Shown here: positions 8,494-17,507 of the stretch, piece after piece | Layout: each line of letters begins with the position of its first letter | Numbering within the stretch: position 1 is the first letter of the stretch | From: Prevotella ihumii | GTDB taxonomy: Bacteria > Bacteroidota > Bacteroidia > Bacteroidales > Bacteroidaceae | Direction of reading: 5' to 3' | Assembly: GCF_900155655.1 (NCBI RefSeq) | Contig: NZ_LT706987.1 | Span: 2,901,483-2,965,482 of the forward strand | DNA length: 64,000 nt | Translations under genes and position numbers: made by a program | The notes under the pieces: generated by a model | Databases searched by the model: none | The model's input: only the letters and a program-made list of their open reading frames with translations | What the model was told of the DNA's origin: nothing

Positions 8494-10593
8494 ATGAAAA
8501 ATTTTACGATAACCAAGCGTGATGGAACTAAGGAAAACTTCTCGCTCGACAAAATAATGAATGCCATTCTAAAGGCATTCGATAGCATTAACGAACCAAT
8601 CGACCTTGGCGCAGTATCTAAAATATTGTCGAACATTCATATCCATAACGACATTACGGTTGAGGAAATTCAAAATCAGGTAGAAGAGGCCTTGATGCAA
8701 GAAGGATATTATCAGGTAGCTAAGAGTTTTATTGTATATCGTCATCAGCACACTGAGGATAGAGAGGTGTTAGAGAAGATGCGCTTCTTAACCGATTATT
8801 GCAAAGCCGAAAATGCAGCAACGGGCTCTAAATTTGATGCCAATGCTAACGTTGAAAACAAAAACATTGCTACCCTTATAGGCGAATTGCCAAAGCAAGG
8901 CTTCATTCGACTGAACCGCCGAATATTGACCGAGCGCATTAAGAAGATGTATGGCAAGGAGGTGGCAGACCAATATTTGCACCTACTGAACCACCACTTT
9001 ATATATAAGAACGACGAAACCAACTTGGCCAACTATTGTGCATCTATCACAATGTACCCTTGGCTCATAGGTGGAACAACCTCAATTGGTGGCAACTCTA
9101 CTGCACCTACCAATCTGAAGAGCTTTTGCGGAGGTTTCATCAATATGGTGTTTATGGTGTCGAGTATGTTGGCAGGAGCTTGCGCCACACCAGAGTTTTT
9201 GATGTATATGAACTACTTCGTTCAGTTGGAGTACGGCAAGGATTATTGGAAACACCCTGACAAGGTGGTAGACCTCAGTTTGAAGCAGCGCACCATCGAC
9301 AAGATGCTTACCGACTATTTCGAACAGATAGTTTACTCGCTCAACCAGCCAACAGGTGCACGCAACTACCAAGCTGTGTTCTGGAATATCTCGTACTACG
9401 ATAAGTATTATTTCGAGTCGCTCTTTGGCAACTTCTATTTCCCCGATGGTTCACAACCCGACTGGGAAGGCGTATCGTGGTTGCAAAAGCGATTTATGAA
9501 ATGGTTCAATCAAGAACGTCTCAAGGCTGTTCTCACTTTCCCTGTTGAAACAATGGCGCTCTTGGCTGAAAACGGAGAGTGCAGAGACCAAGAGTGGGGC
9601 GACTTTGCAGCAGAGATGTATGCTGAAGGACACAGCTTCTTTACCTATATGAGCGACAATGCCGACTCGCTAAGTTCGTGCTGCCGTCTTCGCAACGAGA
9701 TACAAGATAATGGCTTCTCTTACACCTTGGGTGCAGGAGGTGTGTCTACGGGCTCTAAGAGTGTGTTAACCATCAACTTGAACAGATGCGTGCAATACGC
9801 TGTAAATCACGATTTAGACTATAAAGAGTATCTTTCATATATCATTGATTTGTGTCACAAAGTACAGTTGGCATATAACGAGAATTTGAAAGACTTGCTC
9901 AAGAACCACTTGTTGCCACTCTTTGATGCGGGTTACATCAATATAGACCGTCAATATCTCACCATTGGTATAAACGGACTGGTAGAGTCAGCCGAGTTTA
10001 TGGGCATTGATATTACTCCTAACGAACGATATAAAGAGTATGTGCAAGGTGTATTGGGACTGATAGAAACAGCAAATAAGGCCTATAAGACTAAGGAGGT
10101 AATGTTCAATTGCGAGATGATACCTGCCGAAAATGTGGGTGTGAAGCACGCTAAATGGGACAAGGCAGATGGCTATTTTGTACCTCGCGACTGCTACAAC
10201 AGTTATTTCTATCGTGTGGAAGACGAGTCGCTGACCATTCTTGACAAGTTCCGTATGCATGGTGCACCTTATATAGAGCACCTCACGGGTGGGTCGGCAT
10301 TACATATGAACCTCGATGAACACTTGTCGCCAGCACAGTATCGTCAACTCTTGCGTGTGGCAGCAGAGGAAGGTTGCAACTACTTCACATTCAATATTCC
10401 TAACACCATCTGTAACGAGTGTGGGCATATAGACAAGCGCAATTTGAAAGAATGTCCACACTGCAAGTCGCAGAATGTAGACTATCTTACACGTGTGATA
10501 GGCTATATGAAGCGTGTGAGCAATTTCTCTGCAGCACGACAGGTGGAGGCAGAAAAGCGTTATTACGCCACAAAGGACAAGTACACTATATAA
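8494..10593 (+). CDS. nrdD: Anaerobic ribonucleoside-triphosphate reductase (class III)
   Basis: Glycyl-radical enzyme that reduces ribonucleoside triphosphates to deoxy forms without oxygen. It has 699 residues. An N-terminal ATP-cone (TKRDGTKENFSLDKIMNAIL, residues about 4-95) mediates allosteric control. The large barrel domain follows. The C-terminal zinc motif is CNECGH...CPHC. The glycyl-radical loop RVIGYMKRV places the radical at G670; the loop differs somewhat from the enterobacterial type. Its activase nrdG lies about 200 bp downstream behind an internal terminator-like hairpin. Confidence 0.96.
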   Translation: MKNFTITKRDGTKENFSLDKIMNAILKAFDSINEPIDLGAVSKILSNIHIHNDITVEEIQNQVEEALMQEGYYQVAKSFIVYRHQHTEDREVLEKMRFLTDYCKAENAATGSKFDANANVENKNIATLIGELPKQGFIRLNRRILTERIKKMYGKEVADQYLHLLNHHFIYKNDETNLANYCASITMYPWLIGGTTSIGGNSTAPTNLKSFCGGFINMVFMVSSMLAGACATPEFLMYMNYFVQLEYGKDYWKHPDKVVDLSLKQRTIDKMLTDYFEQIVYSLNQPTGARNYQAVFWNISYYDKYYFESLFGNFYFPDGSQPDWEGVSWLQKRFMKWFNQERLKAVLTFPVETMALLAENGECRDQEWGDFAAEMYAEGHSFFTYMSDNADSLSSCCRLRNEIQDNGFSYTLGAGGVSTGSKSVLTINLNRCVQYAVNHDLDYKEYLSYIIDLCHKVQLAYNENLKDLLKNHLLPLFDAGYINIDRQYLTIGINGLVESAEFMGIDITPNERYKEYVQGVLGLIETANKAYKTKEVMFNCEMIPAENVGVKHAKWDKADGYFVPRDCYNSYFYRVEDESLTILDKFRMHGAPYIEHLTGGSALHMNLDEHLSPAQYRQLLRVAAEEGCNYFTFNIPNTICNECGHIDKRNLKECPHCKSQNVDYLTRVIGYMKRVSNFSAARQVEAEKRYYATKDKYTI

Positions 10594-10627
10594 TTCGCCA
10601 CGTAGCATAACGTATTAATTACACTTC

Positions 10628-10706
10628 GGAGTTGGGGCTACACATCGTACATTATATCATTAAACAGCGTTTCATAGTTAAAAATAAGCCCCAACTCCTT
10701 TTTTTT
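10628..10706 (+). terminator. Terminator or attenuator between nrdD and nrdG
   Basis: A perfect 12-bp stem (GGAGTTGGGGCT with AGCCCCAACTCC) encloses about 47 bases and is followed by eight T. The loop is unusually long for a simple terminator. It would separate nrdD from nrdG or lower nrdG expression. Confidence 0.7.
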
Positions 10707-10798
10707 GTTATGCTAAATGTGAATGATAAACCATAATACTACTATTTGTAGTAGACCACAAAGCAAGCACAACTAATAGGCTAAAATCTATAAATGCG

Positions 10799-11269
10799 AT
10801 GTTGAAATACGTTAACTACGATATTGTATTCCAAGAATTTCCAGACGAAGTGACGTTAGCCATCAATCTTTCGCTTTGTCCTTGTAGGTGTCCTGGCTGC
10901 CACAGTTCGTTTCTCTATGGCGATATTGGCGCCCCATTTACTCCCGAAGTTATCGACCAATTGCTCGATGAAAACGGCAAAAAAATAACTTGCATCGGTA
11001 TTATGGGGGGCGACATTGCACCTGACGAAGTAAATAGTTTGGCTATTTATATTCGTCAACAATACCCTGTGTTAAAGATAGGTTGGTACACGGGGCGCAC
11101 AACCATTGCAAAAGGAATAGCAGTAAGCAATTTCAATTATATTAAGGTAGGACCTTATATTAAGCATTTGGGGGCACTTAATTCGCCTAAGACCAATCAA
11201 AGAATGTACAAAGTGGGCGAAAAAGGCGAATTAATCGATATTACTGCACGTTTTTGGACAAAAGCATAA
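10799..11269 (+). CDS. nrdG: Anaerobic ribonucleotide reductase activating protein
   Basis: Radical SAM activase that creates the glycyl radical on NrdD. It has 156 residues, full length. The cluster motif reads CPCRCPGC, giving C27-x3-C31-x2-C34 with an extra cysteine at 29. GIMGGD corresponds to the SAM-binding GGE-like motif. It is placed behind nrdD as in many anaerobes. An alternative upstream ATG at 10794 is in another frame. Confidence 0.95.
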   Translation: MLKYVNYDIVFQEFPDEVTLAINLSLCPCRCPGCHSSFLYGDIGAPFTPEVIDQLLDENGKKITCIGIMGGDIAPDEVNSLAIYIRQQYPVLKIGWYTGRTTIAKGIAVSNFNYIKVGPYIKHLGALNSPKTNQRMYKVGEKGELIDITARFWTKA

Positions 11270-11454
11270 GAAAATCAACTATGGGTCTGAAAGATTGGAA
11301 ATATTTGTTTATGTGGATTATTTTCAGTACTTTTGCATTATGAAACACCTATTTTAAAACATCAATAAGGTATTAGTAAAACTTTAAATAAATCATCTAA
11401 ATACTTTATTAATAGATTTTTAGAATAGTTATTAGATAATATAAAAAGACTTGT

Positions 11455-13599
11455 ATGCGGATAATAGAATATGCGAAAAGAAAACTGAAGCACACCATAA
11501 CCCAACTTCAATATCTGTGGTTGCAATACCTTTGGACGCGTCCCGACAATCTATGGGCGTTCAAGGTTGCCACTTCTATTGCGTTAATGGTTATTCCGTC
11601 CACCCTTGTAGGCGAGCCCTTTGTGGGTTGTACATTGGCTTTAGGGTCGGTGGGAGCAGCCTTAGCCGAGAGCAACGACCATCCACGAGGTCGATTGCGT
11701 AGTTTGATAGTTACCATTGTGAGCTTTCTTATTGTGAGTTTAAGTGTGGAGTTGCTCAACGATTATCCTATCCTTTTTGCACTTGGCCTTGCTTTGACTA
11801 CTTTTTCGCTTGTTATCTTAGGTGGACTTGGCTCACGCTATCAAGGCATCACCTTTGGTGCATTGCTCGTCAGCATTTATGCTATGTTGGGCGTAGGCAT
11901 TAAAGAATGGTATTACCAACCCATTCTGCTTCCATTAGGAGGTTTAATGTACGGTTCTATTTCCTTGTTGTTCTTATCATTACGTCCTTACAGATTGGTG
12001 AAAGAGCAGTTGGCTATGGCTTTCTTTAAGTTGGCTGACTATATGGAATTGAAGGCGTCCCTTTTCCCTTGTGATAGAGAACAACACAAGCGTATTCGCA
12101 CTACTTTAGCCGAAAAGAATGTGGCAATAGGTAGTGGAATTGATGCTACAAAGGCTGTTATCTACGCGTGCCTCGGTATGTTAGAGGGTCACGACCTTTC
12201 CGAACTTACCCCGCTTTACAATCGTTGGCTTTTGCTTCAGCAGTTGCACGAACGAGCAACATCGAGTCATCAACGCTACGATGTGTTGAGTAAGCGGTGT
12301 AACAACCCATTATTGATCAAAGGTATGGGACAATTGCTCTATGAATTGTCCAAAGCGATACGCCTTTACGCAAAGACTATTCTGATGGGCAACAAATTTA
12401 AGTTGCCTGAAGGTTTGCAATGGACACGTGAGATGGTGGGCGAACAACTGAAGCAGAGCACCCACGACCCTGAGTATGCTGCGCTAAATATGCTTTATAA
12501 CAATCTCAGCAGACTTTCTTATCTCCTTGCCGCTGCCGATGAAGATGTAAATACACGTATCCCCGTAGAGCAATTGCAATATCGTTCAGCATCGTTCAAG
12601 GTACGTTTACGTGTGCTTCTATCACCTAAACATACCCTTTTTCGCCACGCTGTACGCCTCACGCTATGTTTGGTTATAGGTTATGCGCTGATGATTGCAT
12701 TTGCTATTCCCAAAGGTACGTGGATACCACTTACAGCTCTCTTTGTATGTCAACGCAGTTATGTTGCCACTCGCCAACGACTTACGCAACGCATTATTGG
12801 AACGGTGTCGGGCGTGGTATTGGGCGTTATCTTTGCACAGTTGTTGCCTACACAGGCTGGACAAATTGTTCTGCTACTTGTGTCTATCTTTACTTTCTTC
12901 TATTGGGTACGCAAGCGATATGCCTATGCTGTGGTTTTCGTTACTATATTCGTCATTGCAGCCTTCAATCTGCAAACGGGTACAGGCGTTGAGGTGATGG
13001 GTTACAGACTGCTTTGTACGTTTATAGGAGCGTTGTTAGCTTACCTTTCTGTGCGCTATTTATGGCCCGATTGGCAGTATAGACACCTTCCGCAGCTTAT
13101 GGCAGAGGCTATGACAAAAAACCTAAGATACTTCCACACCATTTATAGTAATGATGCCCGAGGTCCTGTATATTATCATAATCGACGCACAGCACATCAG
13201 GCAGATAACGCTATAGCCATTGCACGACAGGGAATGGCTGTAGAACCAAGAGACAAACGATTTATGTTGCGCAAAGCATTTGCCCTGACTTATCGCAATC
13301 ACGCTCTGCTTTCGTACATTTCGGCATTGGGAGCACATCACTACAACCGTCCGCTTACGAGTGAAGAGATTATTATTTGCCAACGCATAGAGCATATTAT
13401 AGACCAAGTGCGCTGCAATTTTGATAATCTTCAGATGCCTTCTCACTGTGCATTACTTAACAGTAAAGAGGCTAAAGAATGGTGTACTGAACTGAAAGCA
13501 AAGCAAGATTTTGGCAATTATAACATTGTTATATTGTACAACATTGCAAGAGTGGCAAGCGAACTATTGGCAGAATCAGAGAACAAGAAGGTGGGATAG
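11455..13599 (+). CDS. FUSC/YccS-like inner-membrane protein
   Basis: 714 residues with the duplicated architecture of the FUSC superfamily. Membrane segments are clustered at about residues 35-185 and again at 385-530, each followed by a long cytoplasmic region. Related proteins (YccS, AaeB) are putative exporters of aromatic acids or similar compounds, but this one's substrate is unknown. It stands alone. A 9-bp minisatellite begins 28 bp after its stop. Confidence 0.82.
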   Translation: MRIIEYAKRKLKHTITQLQYLWLQYLWTRPDNLWAFKVATSIALMVIPSTLVGEPFVGCTLALGSVGAALAESNDHPRGRLRSLIVTIVSFLIVSLSVELLNDYPILFALGLALTTFSLVILGGLGSRYQGITFGALLVSIYAMLGVGIKEWYYQPILLPLGGLMYGSISLLFLSLRPYRLVKEQLAMAFFKLADYMELKASLFPCDREQHKRIRTTLAEKNVAIGSGIDATKAVIYACLGMLEGHDLSELTPLYNRWLLLQQLHERATSSHQRYDVLSKRCNNPLLIKGMGQLLYELSKAIRLYAKTILMGNKFKLPEGLQWTREMVGEQLKQSTHDPEYAALNMLYNNLSRLSYLLAAADEDVNTRIPVEQLQYRSASFKVRLRVLLSPKHTLFRHAVRLTLCLVIGYALMIAFAIPKGTWIPLTALFVCQRSYVATRQRLTQRIIGTVSGVVLGVIFAQLLPTQAGQIVLLLVSIFTFFYWVRKRYAYAVVFVTIFVIAAFNLQTGTGVEVMGYRLLCTFIGALLAYLSVRYLWPDWQYRHLPQLMAEAMTKNLRYFHTIYSNDARGPVYYHNRRTAHQADNAIAIARQGMAVEPRDKRFMLRKAFALTYRNHALLSYISALGAHHYNRPLTSEEIIICQRIEHIIDQVRCNFDNLQMPSHCALLNSKEAKEWCTELKAKQDFGNYNIVILYNIARVASELLAESENKKVG

Positions 13600-13626
13600 C
13601 ACGCTATTCAGCAGCTTATTTGCTAA

Positions 13627-13713
13627 GTCAGACGAGTCCGACAGGTCTGACTTGTCCGACTTGTCTGACAGGTCCGACTGGTCCGACTGGTCCGACAGGT
13701 CTGACTAATCTGA
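13627..13713. repeat. 9-bp minisatellite without terminal inverted repeats
   Basis: About nine to ten imperfect copies of GTCYGACWR (for example gtccgacag, gtctgactt). It is the same unit that fills the short foldback elements at 21543 and 53307 and the insertion in queG, but here the CCCAAATCGG ends are missing. Lies between the FUSC gene and the ridA terminator. Confidence 0.85.
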
Positions 13714-13737
13714 CTAATCTGACTATCCCCAATAAAA

Positions 13738-13768
13738 AAAAGGCAAGTCCTTGAACGAACTCGCCTTT
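13738..13768. terminator. Terminator between the FUSC gene and ridA
   Basis: Arms AAAGGCaAGT and ACTcGCCTTT with A/T runs on both sides; suited to end both converging transcripts. Confidence 0.7.
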
Positions 13769-13803
13769 AAAGTCTTAAAATATTATAAGTCGCTGTATGC
13801 AGC

Positions 13804-14178
13804 TTATTTTGCAGCAATACATTCTACTTCTACAAGCGCATCTTTTGGCAAACGCTTAACAGAGATAGCCGAACGAGCAGGGAATGGCTCGTTGAAGAAC
13901 TCTGCGTAAACTTCGTTCATTGCAGCGAAATCCTCCATATCAGCAAGGAAAACAGTAGTCTTCATTACGTTAGCAAGACCAATACCTGCTTCTTCAAGAA
14001 TTGCTTTAGCATTGAGAAGCGACTGACGGGTCTGTTCTTTGATACCACCAGGTGCAAATTCGCCTGTTGCTGGGTCGATTGGAAGTTGACCAGAAGTGAT
14101 TACTAATCCGTTAGCTTCAATAGCTTGACTGTAAGGACCAATTGCCTTAGGTGCTTTAGTTGTGTTGATTACTTTCAT
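13804..14178 (-). CDS. ridA: RidA family enamine/imine deaminase
   Basis: 124 residues. It hydrolyses reactive 2-aminoacrylate and related enamines released by PLP enzymes such as threonine/serine dehydratase, protecting other PLP enzymes. The family marks are visible: [20 protein letters not shown] near residue 16-35 and the substrate arginine in [20 protein letters not shown] (about R102). It is cytosolic, normally a trimer. It is a single gene with a long leader (see 14179-14394). Confidence 0.95.
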   Translation of the reverse strand: MKVINTTKAPKAIGPYSQAIEANGLVITSGQLPIDPATGEFAPGGIKEQTRQSLLNAKAILEEAGIGLANVMKTTVFLADMEDFAAMNEVYAEFFNEPFPARSAISVKRLPKDALVEVECIAAK

Positions 14179-14394
14179 AAATTTATTGTTTTAATGATAT
14201 TTTATTAATTAAAGATATTTCAATAAATGATATTTTATGATATAGGAGCTCGATTTATTTGCAAGCTCATCAGTACGTTTTCACGCTCCAAACACCCTCG
14301 AACTACTATTCGGAACTCGGTGAACCGTGTCCCTACGCTTTGGCGAGTGCAGCTATATCTTATGCAAAGATAGTAATATTTTTTGAATGACAAA
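14179..14394 (-). promoter_or_regulatory. ridA promoter and long, partly structured 5' leader
   Basis: On the minus strand TTTG (14394-14391), 18 bp and TATCTTTG (14372-14365) form a promoter about 190 bp above the ridA ATG. The leader contains a conspicuously GC-richer block at about 14245-14352. It can form a three-way junction (ACAC/GTGT closing stem, CGGTTCACCG hairpin, CCGAA/TTCGaGG hairpin) and a further GAGCT/AGCTC hairpin. No known riboswitch class was recognised. Confidence 0.4.
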
Positions 14395-14414
14395 AGAGAA
14401 GTGTAATTTTTAAA

Positions 14415-14607
14415 CCCCAATCGGTCGTTAGACTTCTTCGAGATTTGCGAGCTTATTTTGAGCTATTTTTGGTTGTTTTTGAAGACGTTTAGCGAGCTAA
14501 ACAACTGAAAAAACAAACGAAAAGAGCCAAAATAAGGTGCAAAGACGAAGAAAAGCATAACAGCTAAACGCTTTAAAAAGCCTTTGCGGGCTAATGACTG
14601 ATTTGGG
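14415..14607. repeat. Foldback element, type B (193 bp), first of a tandem pair
   Basis: Starts CCCCAATCGGTCGTTAG and ends CTAATGACTGATTTGGG. The arms include CTTCTTCG/CGAAGAA and TTATTTTG/CAAAATAA, with apex GTTTAGCGAGCTAAAC, so it folds back along nearly its whole length. It shares TTTAA (14608-14612) with the next copy. It is practically identical to that copy except in the first few bases. Confidence 0.88.
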
Positions 14608-14612
14608 TTTAA

Positions 14613-14805
14613 CCCAGATCGGTCGTTAGACTTCTTCGAGATTTGCGAGCTTATTTTGAGCTATTTTTGGTTGTTTTTGAAGACGTTTAGCGAGCTAAAC
14701 AACTGAAAAAACAAACGAAAAGAGCCAAAATAAGGTGCAAAGACGAAGAAAAGCATAACAGCTAAACGCTTTAAAAAGCCTTTGCGGGCTAATGACTGAT
14801 TTGGG
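14613..14805. repeat. Foldback element, type B (193 bp), second of a tandem pair
   Basis: Begins CCCAGATCGGTCGTTAG and ends CTAATGACTGATTTGGG. It is flanked by TTTAA at 14608-14612 and 14806-14810. It abuts the clpS promoter, with only about ten bases between its end and the -33 region. Other type B copies are at 32638-32830 and, inverted, at 52571-52763. Confidence 0.88.
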
Positions 14806-14813
14806 TTTAAACA

Positions 14814-14845
14814 TTGGGAGTTTTCATTTTTTATCCTTAACTTTG
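14814..14845 (+). promoter_or_regulatory. clpS-clpA-aat promoter
   Basis: TAACTTTG at 14838-14845 is a perfect -7 box; TTGG at 14814-14817 is a weak -33 box 20 bp upstream. The leader would be very short, since the clpS ATG is at 14853. The foldback dimer ends immediately upstream and could affect activity. Confidence 0.6.
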
Positions 14846-14852
14846 TAGCATT

Positions 14853-15155
14853 ATGGCAAAAGAACAAACTTCGGTAAAAGAGAGGACGCATACAAACTTG
14901 CGTGAGCCTCGTAAATATAAAGTAATTCTTCACAATGACGATGACACAACAATGGATTTTGTGGTCTTCGTCTTAATGAAGATATTCCATAAAAGTGAAG
15001 AAGAAGCATCTAAAGTAATGCTTCAAGTACATCATGAAGGTAGTGCAATAGCAGGTATTTACCCTTACGACATTGCTGTAACCAAGGTTGAACTTGCTAC
15101 TAACTTTGCCCGAGAAAACAATTTCCCATTACAACTTACTTACGAACCTGCATAA
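14853..15155 (+). CDS. clpS: ATP-dependent Clp protease adaptor ClpS
   Basis: 100 residues. The N-degron adaptor binds proteins with Leu, Phe, Tyr or Trp at the N-terminus and delivers them to ClpA. The core motif YKVILHNDDDTTMDFVV (about residues 22-38) and the hydrophobic-pocket region are present. The stop overlaps the clpA ATG by one base (TAATG), so translation is coupled. Together with clpA and aat it makes a complete N-degron module. Confidence 0.96.
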   Translation: MAKEQTSVKERTHTNLREPRKYKVILHNDDDTTMDFVVFVLMKIFHKSEEEASKVMLQVHHEGSAIAGIYPYDIAVTKVELATNFARENNFPLQLTYEPA

Positions 15156-17461
15156 TGAGCAATAAAAAGAACAATATAACGTGGTTTCAAGACACCTTAG
15201 AGCGTGTAGGAGCTATCGCCGAACACTTACGACACGAATATATTTTACCCGAACACTTCCTATTTGTAATATTTCACCATCGACCTTTTTTTGATGCTTT
15301 CAATAAGTGTGGTGGCGAATGGGTAGATGCTATGCGGCAACTCATAAGGTATTTTGATACGCTTGACAAAATAGATGAGGTGTCTGAAAAAATAGTTTTA
15401 TCTGCTCAAACACGTAAGATGATAGACCTTGCTTCAAAGATGGGAACTTCAAATATTAACGACGAACCCTATATGTCTACCCTTGTTGCAGCAATGTACG
15501 AATTACAAGACTCGTATGCTGGATATGTGCTGACTTGGCACATAGGCGACATAGTGGAATTTCTCAATGAGTTAGAGCGCAACTATCGTTCTAAAGCTAA
15601 TAATAAGCCCACCTTTGATGAGGACGGAAATGTAACCAATATCTTCGATTTCGTCAATCCACAATCTGAAATGAACGAGTACGAAGAGGCTTTCGAAGAC
15701 TTCTCTGCAATAGCAAAATCTGATGATTGGAAAGAACTTGTTACAGATATTATGGCACAAGTATCTACACATAATCCGCTTATTGGTCGTGAAGCAGAAC
15801 TCGATCGTACCATTCAGGTGCTTTGCAGAAAGGATAAAAACAACCCGTTACACGTGGGCGAACCTGGTGTGGGTAAAACTTCGTTAGTCTATGGATTGGC
15901 ACAACGCATTTTAAATGGCAATGTGCCAGAACGCTTGCGTGCTTGTTATATCTACCAAATGGATATGGGGCAAATGTTAGCAGGTACACAGTATCGTGGC
16001 GACTTTGAAAAGCGTATGAAGCAAGTGTTGGACGGAGCGAAAGAAGAAGGCAACTGTATCATTTATTTAGACGAACTTCACAATATAATGGGTGCAGGCG
16101 CAAATGGTCAAGGCGGACCTGATGCAGCCAATATATTAAAACCTTATCTTGAGTCAGGCGAAATAAAGTTCATTGGCTCAACCACATACGAAGAATATAA
16201 CAAGAAGATTGCACAATCGAAAAGTATTGTTAGACGCTTTCAACAGATAGATATTCTTGAGCCATCGGTAGACGAAGCCATCGAAATATTAAGAGGTTTG
16301 CAGACAAAGTATGAACACTTTCACCACGTTGTCTATCGCAAAGAAGTGATAGAATATGCTGTAAAAGCAAGCCATAAGTACATCGCAGATAGGTTTCTTC
16401 CCGATAAAGCCATCGACTTGATTGATGAAGCAGGCGCATATCTTGAAACTCATCCAAATAACAGAACGACACAATACGTTACAAAAGGTTTAGTGGAAGA
16501 AATTCTACAAAGGGTGTGCAAGGTGAATGCAATGGCACTAAAAGAAGACGGAAACGAAACTTTAAAAACGCTTTATACCCGCATTACAGAAAAAATTTAT
16601 GGACAGGACGAGGCTGTGCGCAACGTGGTGGAGTCGGTTCAGATGGCAAAAGCTGGACTATTAGACGATAATAAGCCATTGGCAAGTTTGCTCTTTGTAG
16701 GACCAACGGGCGTGGGTAAAACCGAAGTAGCACGAGTTTTGTCCGATGAATTGGGCATAGAATTGGTGCGATTTGATATGAGTGAGTTTGCAGAAAAGCA
16801 CGCTGTTGCCAAGCTAATAGGTTCTCCTGCAGGCTATGTGGGCTACGAAGACGGCGGTTTATTGACAGATGCTATCCGCAAATCACCCAATTGTGTGCTG
16901 TTGTTGGACGAGGTTGAGAAAGCGCATACCGATATTTATGATATTCTTTTGCAAGTGATGGATTACGCCCGATTGACCGACAACAAAGGAAACAAGGCCG
17001 ATTTCCGCAACGTAGTTCTTATTATGACCTCCAATGCTGGTGCTCAATATGCTGCACAAGCCAATGTAGGCTTTGCAGGAAATGTAAGTCGTGGCGAAGC
17101 TATGATGAAGCAAGTGAAGCGTACGTTCAAACCAGAGTTTCTTAACCGTTTGTCTTCTACGGTCGTATTCCACGATATGGACAAACCAATGGCTGAACTT
17201 ATATTAAAGAAAAAGTTAAAGGTATTAGAACAAAAACTTGACATAAAGCGAGTTAAACTTACTATTTCAGATGCTGCATTTGCGTATCTTTTAGATGCAG
17301 GGTTTACAAAAGAGTATGGCGCACGTGAGATGGACAGAGTAATAAACAGCAAGCTAAAACCCCTCTTAATGCGTGAAATTCTCTTTGGAAAATTAGCCAA
17401 AGGTGGCATAGCGATGGTTGAAATAGCAGAAAACGCTTTAACTTTATCCACTAAGAAATAG
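15155..17461 (+). CDS. clpA: ATP-dependent Clp protease ATP-binding subunit ClpA
   Basis: 768-residue AAA+ unfoldase feeding ClpP. The N-domain (about 1-150) is followed by AAA module 1 with Walker A GEPGVGKTS and AAA module 2 with Walker A GPTGVGKTE and Walker B LLLDEVEKAH. The long middle coiled-coil of ClpB/ClpC is absent, which fits ClpA. A ClpP-contact tripeptide of the [LIV]-G-[FL] kind is visible as VGF in ANVGFAG. It lies between clpS and aat. clpP is not in this window. Confidence 0.95.
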   Translation: MSNKKNNITWFQDTLERVGAIAEHLRHEYILPEHFLFVIFHHRPFFDAFNKCGGEWVDAMRQLIRYFDTLDKIDEVSEKIVLSAQTRKMIDLASKMGTSNINDEPYMSTLVAAMYELQDSYAGYVLTWHIGDIVEFLNELERNYRSKANNKPTFDEDGNVTNIFDFVNPQSEMNEYEEAFEDFSAIAKSDDWKELVTDIMAQVSTHNPLIGREAELDRTIQVLCRKDKNNPLHVGEPGVGKTSLVYGLAQRILNGNVPERLRACYIYQMDMGQMLAGTQYRGDFEKRMKQVLDGAKEEGNCIIYLDELHNIMGAGANGQGGPDAANILKPYLESGEIKFIGSTTYEEYNKKIAQSKSIVRRFQQIDILEPSVDEAIEILRGLQTKYEHFHHVVYRKEVIEYAVKASHKYIADRFLPDKAIDLIDEAGAYLETHPNNRTTQYVTKGLVEEILQRVCKVNAMALKEDGNETLKTLYTRITEKIYGQDEAVRNVVESVQMAKAGLLDDNKPLASLLFVGPTGVGKTEVARVLSDELGIELVRFDMSEFAEKHAVAKLIGSPAGYVGYEDGGLLTDAIRKSPNCVLLLDEVEKAHTDIYDILLQVMDYARLTDNKGNKADFRNVVLIMTSNAGAQYAAQANVGFAGNVSRGEAMMKQVKRTFKPEFLNRLSSTVVFHDMDKPMAELILKKKLKVLEQKLDIKRVKLTISDAAFAYLLDAGFTKEYGAREMDRVINSKLKPLLMREILFGKLAKGGIAMVEIAENALTLSTKK

Positions 17462-17507
17462 CCCTTTCACATCATCTTGTTCAATATATTAATACTTGTA
17501 ATGCAAT

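Noticed and set aside
13627..13713. Possible CRISPR array
   Set aside because: The unit is 9 bp with no spacers and occurs at several loci; this is a minisatellite, and no cas genes are present.
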